Source: CAZNKO01 sp964573855
GTDB lineage: Bacteria; Patescibacteriota; Patescibacteriia; UBA9934; GWF2-40-263
DNA length: 9,610 bases
Assembly: GCA_964573855.1 (NCBI GenBank)
Contig: CAZNKO010000032.1
Span: 1-9,610 of the forward strand
Direction of reading: 5' to 3'
Position 1 is the stretch's first letter. Every line of letters starts with the position of its first letter. Made by a program: the position numbers and the translations under genes. Below the pieces are notes generated by a model. The model saw nothing but the letters and a program-made list of their open reading frames with translations, ran no database searches and had not been told where the DNA came from. Below, piece by piece: positions 4,571 to 9,610 of this stretch.

Positions 4571-6808
4571 ATGCCAGAGATCCAAACGTTTGAGACGCCG
4601 TGGGGAGGAAAAACCTTAAAAATTCAAACCGGGAAGTACGCGAACCAAGCCAATGGTTCCTGCACGGTGCAGTACGGCGACACGATTGTGCTCGCGGCTG
4701 CAACCATGAGCGAATCAACTCGCGAAGGCCTCGATTTTTTTCCACTCATGGTGGAATTCGAGGAAAGACTCTATGCGGCCGGCCGTATCAAAGGGAGCCG
4801 CTTCATAAAAAAGGAAGGACGCCCAACCGACGAGGCGATTTTGACCGCCCGTTACATCGACCGCGCGATCCGACCGCTCTTTGACGACCGGATGCGGAAC
4901 GAAGTGCAGGTGGTCGTGACCTGTCTTGCCTTCGACGGCGAGAACGACCCGGACATCCCGGGCCTTATCGCGGCTTCCTGCGCCCTCTTCATGAGCGACA
5001 TCCCATGGAAGGGCCCGATTGCAGATATTCGTGTGGGACAAATCGGAGGTGAATGGGTCCTGAACCCAACTTACGAGGCGCGCGGGAAGTCACTCCTTGA
5101 CCTCGCCTTTGCCGGGACCCGCGACAAAATCGTGATGGTGGAATCCGGAGCAAACGAGGTGCCGGAAGAGACCGTGCTCGAAGCGTTTTGGTTTGGGATG
5201 AAACACCTTGCAGAGCCTTTGAAGCTCATCGAGGAAGTAGAGAAAGCCGTTGGAAAGAAAAAACGGAATGTGATGGAGCCGACCACAGACGAGGGTCGCG
5301 CAAAGGCGGAAAACATGCAACGCGTACAAGATCTGGCCCGGCCATTTATCGTCAAACAAACACGGGAGCTGTTCTTCTCGACGCCAAAAGCCACCAAAGG
5401 AGAGCGCGCCGCTGAGAAACGGGAGATAAAACGTCGTACGGTAGCTTATCTTCTTGAACGAGGAGTGGCACCGGAAGAGATCGGGTACGGTCTCTCGATG
5501 GTGGGAGACGTGATTGAAGAGGAGGTCTCGCGCGCCATTCTTGAGGACGGGAAACGGGTGGATGGCCGTTCCCTCGAAGACGTTCGCCCTCTCGTGTGTG
5601 AAGTCGCCGCCTTGCCGCGCGTGCACGGCAGTGGTCACTTTAAGCGCGGGGAAACACAGGTCGTCTCGGTCGTCACCTTGGGCGCACCCGGAGACGCCCA
5701 AACCTTAGACGGGATGGAACTCGTTGGCACCAAGCGCTATTTCCATCACTACAACTTTCCTCCGTACTCCGTGGGAGAAGTGAAGCCCATGCGCGGGCCG
5801 GGCCGTCGCGAAATCGGCCACGGGGCCCTTGCGGAAAAAGCGCTTCTCCCGGTTTTGCCGCCCGACACAGAATTGTTCCCGTACACGATCCGTGTCGTCT
5901 CGGCAGTTTTGGGTTCGAATGGTTCGAGCTCCATGGCTTCGACGTGCGGATCTACTCTTGCTCTCATGGATGCCGGGGTCCCGATCAAAGCGCCGGTTGC
6001 CGGCGTTGCGATGGGACTTGCAAGCGATGAAAAAGGACGGTGGAAGGTATTCACGGACCTACAGGACCTCGAGGACAGCGAGGGGGGGATGGATTTCAAA
6101 ATCGCGGGAACTGCCACGGGAATCACGGCGATCCAAATGGACACGAAAACTGCTGGCCTCACTCGTGAGATAATAGAGGCAACCATCCGACAAGCCGCCG
6201 AAGCGCGGCAGAAAATTCTGAAAGCCATGACGCAGGTCATTGCCACCCCGCGGCCGGAACTCTCACCTTATGCCCCGCGTATTATCAGCCTCCGCATCAA
6301 TCCGGAGCGGATCGGCGACGTGATTGGACCTGGCGGCAAGATGATCAACGAGATTATCGCCGTGACGGGTGTTCAAACCATTGATATTGAAGATGACGGA
6401 CTCGTTATGATCACCTCCATGAATGCCGAGGGCGCTAAAAAAGCCGAGGAGTGGGTACGCAACCTCACCCGCGAAGTCGTTCCCGGCGAAATCTTCAAAG
6501 GAAAAGTCACACGCCTCATGGATTTCGGCGCGTTCGTGGAATTTCTCCCGAAACAGGAAGGGCTCGTGCACATCAGCGAACTCGCGCCTTGGCGGGTGAA
6601 TACGGTTGGTGATATCGTCAAAGTCGGCGACCAAGTTTCGGTAAAAGTGAAAGAAATCGATGATCTTGGCCGCATCAACCTCTCGATGAAACTGGCGCCA
6701 GGAAATGTCTATCCAGAGCGACCACCCGAAAGTGCTATGCCGCCTCGCCCGCCACGCGTCGGAGGCGGAAGACCACATCGAGGTGGTCCCCATTCTCGAC
6801 GCCCCTAA
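4571..6808 (+). CDS. pnp: Polynucleotide phosphorylase (PNPase)
   Basis: Trimeric 3'-5' exoribonuclease that phosphorolyses RNA to nucleoside diphosphates and can add tails in reverse. At 745 residues it is slightly longer than E. coli PNPase (711). Order: first RNase PH domain (about 10-230, with GSRFIKKEGRPTDEAI); helical linker (about 235-320); second RNase PH domain (about 325-560, with RGETQVVSVVTLG, HYNFPPYSVGE and GSNGSSSMAS at 450-457); KH domain with IGPGGK (586-590); S1 domain from 639 (GEIFKGKVTRLMDFGAF). The tail is Pro/Arg/Gly-rich. Catalytic D502, D508 and K510 are present. The usual GDMDF reads GGMDF (G506), inside a G7 run. ATG 4571 gives the canonical N-terminus, with a weak AGGA 10 nt upstream. 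It follows rpsO and the NYN gene. The next gene starts 3 bp after the stop. Confidence 0.98.
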   Translation: MPEIQTFETPWGGKTLKIQTGKYANQANGSCTVQYGDTIVLAAATMSESTREGLDFFPLMVEFEERLYAAGRIKGSRFIKKEGRPTDEAILTARYIDRAIRPLFDDRMRNEVQVVVTCLAFDGENDPDIPGLIAASCALFMSDIPWKGPIADIRVGQIGGEWVLNPTYEARGKSLLDLAFAGTRDKIVMVESGANEVPEETVLEAFWFGMKHLAEPLKLIEEVEKAVGKKKRNVMEPTTDEGRAKAENMQRVQDLARPFIVKQTRELFFSTPKATKGERAAEKREIKRRTVAYLLERGVAPEEIGYGLSMVGDVIEEEVSRAILEDGKRVDGRSLEDVRPLVCEVAALPRVHGSGHFKRGETQVVSVVTLGAPGDAQTLDGMELVGTKRYFHHYNFPPYSVGEVKPMRGPGRREIGHGALAEKALLPVLPPDTELFPYTIRVVSAVLGSNGSSSMASTCGSTLALMDAGVPIKAPVAGVAMGLASDEKGRWKVFTDLQDLEDSEGGMDFKIAGTATGITAIQMDTKTAGLTREIIEATIRQAAEARQKILKAMTQVIATPRPELSPYAPRIISLRINPERIGDVIGPGGKMINEIIAVTGVQTIDIEDDGLVMITSMNAEGAKKAEEWVRNLTREVVPGEIFKGKVTRLMDFGAFVEFLPKQEGLVHISELAPWRVNTVGDIVKVGDQVSVKVKEIDDLGRINLSMKLAPGNVYPERPPESAMPPRPPRVGGGRPHRGGPHSRRP

Positions 6809-6811
6809 TCC

Positions 6812-8098
6812 ATGGAACGCCTACAGATTCCTCTTGGCACGACCCCGTACACAACCCGCCGTTCCTGGCGGGTTGTGTCGCTTTTGATTCTGATCGGACT
6901 TGTCCTGGGGTTTGGTTGGCGTTTGTCTGTGCTATGGCTCACTCGGAACACCACCGCGCGCCAGATGCCGGATGGAACCATCTTGGCCATCCGTCTCACG
7001 CCAAATCGGGGAGAGTGGCGCAAGCTCGAAGAACATTTCCCCTCCCTCCCCGTGATCTCAAACCGCGGTTTGCGCCTCGTGGATCTTCAAGACTTTGCAA
7101 AAGGGGACCTCACTCTTTTTATCCAAAGCGACGGATCGCGTTCTGTCGTGGTTCGAACCTCGGAGAAAAAGCTCCCTCGCCCCCTCCTCGACGCCCACGA
7201 CATTCTCATTCAAACTCTCTCGTCTCACACCTTTCTCCTCACCGATCGGCTCCTTCCGGTGGTCGAATCTCCTCTCCCGCGTTTTGACCTTTCGCGCATG
7301 CTCCCAGAACCCACTCGCCTCGGAACCGCCTATCTTCTTGCAGATCGCTGGAAGACGGGCGCGGTGAGCCTCTCGAAAGAAAATGTCACTCTCCGATTTC
7401 CGCGAGCGGATCTTGGGCGCCTCCCATGGAAAATCGTCCCCAGCGGAGTCTGGGCCGCCGTCGCCTGGCCAACACTTCAACCTCTCCCATTCTCGGAATT
7501 TTCCCCGTCGATCGAAACGCTCGCCGCGTCATTCCAAATCCCCTCCGCGGCGCATCTCGTCGGAGAGGGGTCTGGTCAGTCTGGAGCCGCCATTTTGAGC
7601 TCCCAAAATGGGAAGCCTGGCTATCTTTTCCTTTCTCCATCCGGATCTGTCTCGGAAGAGGAACAAACCGCCCTCCTTAAAGCCGTGACCGCGCTCGCAA
7701 GCCCAAAAACGGAATCCTGGCGGCTTCCGGACGAAACACACGCTTCAGAAATCTTCGTGGATCCCTCTCTTGTCACCATTGAGTCGGATGTGATCGGTGG
7801 AGTGGAGGTCGAACGGACAAGAACGGCCCAAAATCGTACGATTTTCTCTGCACGGCATGAGGGGAACTTTGGCCTTTCCGATAACCAAGAACTAATTGAA
7901 TTTTGGCTCAATCAAGATAAAAAAGCTGAACACATGATCTGCGGTGGAAATCATCTTTGGATGGATCTTTATGCCATTCCGCCCACCTCAAGCATTTATG
8001 GAACCCGGCCGACATTCATAGATAACCTCTCTCAAATTTTCTCTAAGATATCAGTAAATTCGTCGTTCCTGTCTACAAAAATAAAGCTCTGTTTCTAG
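6812..8098 (+). CDS. Membrane-anchored protein, function unknown
   Basis: I do not recognise a family. The 428-residue product has a basic N-terminus (TTRRSWR), one TM helix (about 21-43) and a long extracytoplasmic part without obvious repeats or catalytic motifs. Segments such as GTILAIRLTPNRGEW, GDLTLFIQSDGSRSVVVR and HTFLLTDRLLP suggest alternating beta strands, possibly two related alpha/beta halves (about 50-190 and 230-390). The start codon lies 3 bp after the pnp stop, so it is translated from the pnp transcript. A strong hairpin (6849-6878) lies within its first codons and may limit that. The last roughly 65 codons are noticeably AT-richer than the rest and run into the AT-rich gap. 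No Shine-Dalgarno is seen; a later Met (about residue 52) would lose the anchor. Confidence 0.8.
   Translation: MERLQIPLGTTPYTTRRSWRVVSLLILIGLVLGFGWRLSVLWLTRNTTARQMPDGTILAIRLTPNRGEWRKLEEHFPSLPVISNRGLRLVDLQDFAKGDLTLFIQSDGSRSVVVRTSEKKLPRPLLDAHDILIQTLSSHTFLLTDRLLPVVESPLPRFDLSRMLPEPTRLGTAYLLADRWKTGAVSLSKENVTLRFPRADLGRLPWKIVPSGVWAAVAWPTLQPLPFSEFSPSIETLAASFQIPSAAHLVGEGSGQSGAAILSSQNGKPGYLFLSPSGSVSEEEQTALLKAVTALASPKTESWRLPDETHASEIFVDPSLVTIESDVIGGVEVERTRTAQNRTIFSARHEGNFGLSDNQELIEFWLNQDKKAEHMICGGNHLWMDLYAIPPTSSIYGTRPTFIDNLSQIFSKISVNSSFLSTKIKLCF
6849..6885 (+). terminator. Possible pnp terminator/attenuator inside the next ORF
   Basis: ACACAACCCGCC (6849-6860) pairs perfectly with GGCGGGTTGTGT (6867-6878) over a 6-nt loop, followed by CGCTTTTGATT. 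The hairpin begins 40 nt after the pnp stop and within codons 13-23 of the next gene. It may reduce transcription of that gene or protect the pnp mRNA 3' end. The short T run makes it a weak terminator. Confidence 0.45.
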
Positions 8099-8101
8099 GA
8101 C

Positions 8102-8141
8102 TGTGGATAAATTGAATACAAGACATAAAAACTGTGGATAA
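8102..8141 (+). promoter_or_regulatory. Two perfect DnaA boxes (TGTGGATAA)
   Basis: TGTGGATAA, the exact complement of the E. coli consensus TTATCCACA, occurs at 8102-8110 and 8133-8141, in the same orientation and 31 bp apart. The sites lie in an AT-rich intergenic stretch. They could mark a replication origin or a DnaA-controlled promoter region. Confidence 0.6.
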
Positions 8142-8167
8142 GTTTTTATAAAATACCGCGGTTTGAA

Positions 8168-8198
8168 CACAATTTTTGATCGTAGTAGAAAAATTGTG
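8168..8198. repeat. 10-bp inverted repeat in the AT-rich gap
   Basis: CACAATTTTT (8168-8177) is complementary to AAAAATTGTG (8189-8198) with an 11-nt spacer. It lies between the DnaA boxes and the ncRNA promoter. It may be an operator for a dimeric regulator, a weak terminator of the upstream gene, or part of an origin. The rest of 8142-8222 holds nothing else recognisable. Confidence 0.5.
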
Positions 8199-8222
8199 CA
8201 AAACAAAGCGAAAATTTAACCT

Positions 8223-8251
8223 TTGACGAAAGTCGAAAAAAATGCTATAGT
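8223..8251 (+). promoter_or_regulatory. Strong extended -10 promoter of the structured RNA
   Basis: TTGACG (8223-8228) and TATAGT (8246-8251) are separated by 17 bp, with TG at 8243-8244 giving an extended -10. Each hexamer differs from consensus at one position. Transcription would start near 8258. No ORF begins close downstream, so the product is either a non-coding RNA or a long leader. Confidence 0.8.
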
Positions 8252-8257
8252 TGTGCC

Positions 8258-8654
8258 GTACCCGTTGCTCCTTCCATATCCCAAACCAATGGGAGGTTTT
8301 CCGAAAGTAGCCCCACTTCTTTCGGAAAATATCCCGCTTCTCTACTGTTCTGATTGAAACAAAAACAGAGAAAACCCATCTGGGTTCACTCACACTTATG
8401 TGGCCCTTCGGGGTCATCCGTGAGTAAAACCAATGTCCCCGCACAGCGGGGATCTTCGCGGTAATCGCGGAGAAACGGTAGAGGAGTCGATTGGACTTCG
8501 GTCGGGATCTGAAGTTCCGCGAAGGGCATCGAGTTTTCCGCCGAAAGAGTTCGGCCGAGAACCCGGTGCCCGTACGGACTTACCTGGCCATCTCGTTGGG
8601 CCGTTTCATCAAAGGGACCCACTTTATATCCTTTGAAGTTTCGGCCCTTCTTTT
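8258..8654 (+). ncRNA. Unassigned structured RNA (about 400 nt) or long attenuator leader
   Basis: The stretch from the promoter to a terminator is full of compensatory pairing and has no credible ORF. Stems, in order: 8291-8307/8319-8335 (11-bp perfect core, extended past one G-U and one mismatch); 8338-8349/8363-8371 with a 3-nt bulge; 8373-8377/8382-8386; 8388-8393/8420-8425 enclosing a UUCG-capped stem at 8401-8416; 8436-8442/8446-8452; 8454-8460/8466-8472; a second C(UUCG)G loop at 8496-8501; and a long arm 8512-8581 built from 8524-8531/8564-8571, 8533-8538/8557-8562 and 8540-8545/8550-8555. CCAAT (8430-8434) can close a junction with ATTGG (8490-8494). RNase P, tmRNA, SRP and T-box signature sequences are not visible. 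Next comes the DksA/TraR-type gene. Confidence 0.62.
8598..8654 (+). terminator. Intrinsic terminator of the structured RNA
   Basis: GGGCCG (8598-8603) pairs with CGGCCC (8642-8647), and inside it CAAAGG (8610-8615) pairs with CCTTTG (8630-8635) across an asymmetric internal loop. TTCTTTTATTT follows. It ends the structured RNA just before a new promoter-like sequence. If the RNA is a leader, this would be the attenuator. Confidence 0.6.
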
Positions 8655-8656
8655 AT

Positions 8657-8684
8657 TTGCCAAAAAAGGCGGGCATGTTATCCT
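8657..8684 (+). promoter_or_regulatory. Possible promoter of the DksA-type gene and lspA
   Basis: TTGCCA (8657-8662) and TATCCT (8679-8684) have a 16-bp spacer and an upstream TG (8676-8677), as in extended -10 promoters. It starts directly after the terminator T tract and would give a leader of about 43 nt. The -10 is weak. Confidence 0.4.
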
Positions 8685-8733
8685 TGAACTATGGCAAGGG
8701 TTTTGGTATCCTCTTTGGAACCTATGGTTGTGT

Positions 8734-9111
8734 ATGCCAAACCCAGCACTCATCACTGAAATGAAACAGCAACTCCTCGAGGAAAAAAAACGTCTCGAGG
8801 AGGAATTGTCGCATTTTGCCCACCGGAATCCCAAGGCGGCGGGAACAGATTTCAACGCCGAGTTCCCGAATGTCGGTGACAAAGAAGATGAGAATGCTTC
8901 CGAGGTCGCCCAGTTCAGCGACAACCTGTCCCTCGAAGATGAACTGGAGAAAGCATTGCGCGATGTGGAAGGCGCCCTGCAGCTCATCGAGAAGGGAACG
9001 TACGGTGTCTGCAAATATTGCAAACAGCCGATTGATGAACGACGGCTCCGTGCACGTCCGACCTCGAGCTCCTGTATTGAGTGCAAAAAAACTCTGACCC
9101 AGGAAGTCTAA
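8734..9111 (+). CDS. DksA/TraR-family C4 zinc-finger protein
   Basis: Family members bind RNA polymerase through the secondary channel and modulate initiation, often with ppGpp; many short homologues are uncharacterised. From ATG 8734 the product has 125 residues: an N-terminal coiled-coil helix (about 5-30, MKQQLLEEKKRLEEEL), an acidic middle (DKEDENASE, 49-57), a second helix (EDELEKALRDVEGALQLIEKGTYG), and the zinc finger with C93, C96, C114 and C117 (CKYC...CIEC). The ORF stays open for 81 more codons upstream, but those lie in the structured RNA and look unrelated to the family, so 8734 is chosen. No clear Shine-Dalgarno. lspA starts 5 nt after the stop. The family is sure; whether it acts as DksA proper is not. 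Confidence 0.92.
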   Translation: MPNPALITEMKQQLLEEKKRLEEELSHFAHRNPKAAGTDFNAEFPNVGDKEDENASEVAQFSDNLSLEDELEKALRDVEGALQLIEKGTYGVCKYCKQPIDERRLRARPTSSSCIECKKTLTQEV

Positions 9112-9116
9112 CGCCT

Positions 9117-9560
9117 GTGCGCTCTATCGTATTCCTCCTGATCGCAAGCCTCGTCGTCGCAATCGACGAGGTTTTAAAATGGACAGCGCTCGAGCGGAAT
9201 TGGGAAATTCATCGGAACTATGGCATCGCGTTTGATCTTCCGCTCCGGATTCCATTTGTGATTGGGCTTTCGCTCCTGATCGGCTTCCTGCTTCTTGCAG
9301 TCGTCATTCGGGAGCGAAAGCGCCACCCTCCGATGGCCCTTGCCGCCTGTCTCATCCTGATCGGCGGGGCCGGGAACCTCTTCGATCGTCTCGCCTGGGG
9401 ATTTACCGTTGATTATCTTATCTTTTTCGGGCGCTCCGCGATCAACCTGTCGGATCTCGTCATTCTCGGGGGAATGGCCTCAATGCTCTTCGCGGGCCGA
9501 AAGCTTCCATCCCCCCCTTCGCGAATCCCTCCCTTCGCGAAGGGAGGGAGAAGGGGATGA
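9117..9560 (+). CDS. lspA: Lipoprotein signal peptidase (signal peptidase II)
   Basis: Membrane aspartyl protease that removes the signal peptide of prolipoproteins ahead of the lipid-modified cysteine. The 147-residue product has four hydrophobic segments (about 3-20, 45-64, 74-89, 109-126). It has the family motifs IDEVLKW (D17, K21), NYGIAFDL (34-41), GGAGNLFDRL with catalytic D90, VDYL (98-101) and AINLSDL with catalytic D113. I chose GTG 9117, 5 nt after the upstream stop, because it starts directly before the first TM helix. An ATG at 9081 would overlap the upstream gene by 31 nt and add a polar 12-residue leader. AGGA near 9101 may serve as ribosome site. The last roughly 17 residues (SPPSRIPPFAKGGRRG) are encoded by a palindromic repeat and are atypical. 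No lgt is in the window. Confidence 0.95.
   Translation: MRSIVFLLIASLVVAIDEVLKWTALERNWEIHRNYGIAFDLPLRIPFVIGLSLLIGFLLLAVVIRERKRHPPMALAACLILIGGAGNLFDRLAWGFTVDYLIFFGRSAINLSDLVILGGMASMLFAGRKLPSPPSRIPPFAKGGRRG
9515..9549. repeat. Palindromic repeat forming the 3' end of lspA
   Basis: Bases 9526-9549 are a perfect 24-bp palindrome centred on TTCGCGAA with CCCTCCC arms. Its left half CCCTTCGCGAA (9531-9541) is repeated directly at 9515-9525 after a C7 run. It encodes the SRIPPFAKGGRRG tail and lies just before the TGA. It could also act as a hairpin at the mRNA 3' end. From 9561 to 9610 nothing recognisable is seen. Confidence 0.75.
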
Positions 9561-9610
9561 ATTCAACAATTTAGTGCACCACCCCTGAGAGGTATTGTGA
9601 GACGACTTCA

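Noticed and set aside
8351..8360. TGATTGAAAC as a CRISPR repeat end
   Set aside because: Only one copy; no repeat-spacer periodicity and no cas gene in the window.
8258..8654. RNase P RNA, tmRNA, SRP RNA or T-box leader
   Set aside because: No GAGGAAAGTCC-like P4 strand, no tRNA-like ends or tag ORF, no SRP GGAAG-type apical motif and no GGGTGGNACCGCG T-box sequence could be found in the plus strand; for RNase P the complementary strand was also checked.
8491..8733. 81-codon N-terminal extension of the DksA/TraR-type protein
   Set aside because: It lies in the structured RNA, crosses the terminator and the promoter-like sequence, and does not look like the family N-terminus, which starts normally at 8734.

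Overview
The window looks like a chromosomal segment from a Patescibacteria / Candidate Phyla Radiation bacterium, probably Parcubacteria-like. This is inference. It rests on the small membrane-anchored DsbA-type protein, several short single-TM proteins of unknown function, a DksA/TraR-type C4 zinc-finger protein, start codons that mostly lack a Shine-Dalgarno sequence, and a NYN/LabA gene inside an rpsO-pnp locus. No taxonomic marker such as rRNA is present.

Left end, minus strand (1-1300): tRNA-Arg(TCT) and tRNA-His(GTG) form a small tRNA unit with a -35-like TTGACA upstream and a strong bidirectional terminator downstream. A dispersed-type inverted repeat separates them from a Xer-type tyrosine recombinase gene, also on the minus strand. 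From 1300 to 1600 there is no convincing gene, only a cluster of GC-rich hairpins and a TATAAT/dif-like sequence.

Envelope genes, plus strand (1603-3418): a two-TM small protein, a membrane-anchored DsbA-family oxidoreductase and a single-TM protein of unknown function follow each other closely and may be cotranscribed.

RNA-metabolism locus (3423-8098): a consensus promoter (TTGACA-17-TATATT) drives rpsO, which ends in a terminator. A 127-nt element bounded by a perfect 15-bp inverted repeat comes next and ends exactly at the start codon of a NYN-domain (LabA/DUF88, PIN-like) putative RNase. Then come pnp (polynucleotide phosphorylase) and, 3 bp later, a 428-residue membrane-anchored protein of unknown function.

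Right end (8099-9610): an AT-rich gap holds two perfect DnaA boxes and a strong extended -10 promoter. The promoter is followed by about 400 nt of highly structured sequence ending in a terminator. I could not assign this to a known RNA family, and it is the best candidate here for something undescribed: a free-standing ncRNA or a long attenuator leader. It precedes a DksA/TraR-type regulator and lspA (signal peptidase II), whose 3' end runs into a palindromic repeat.
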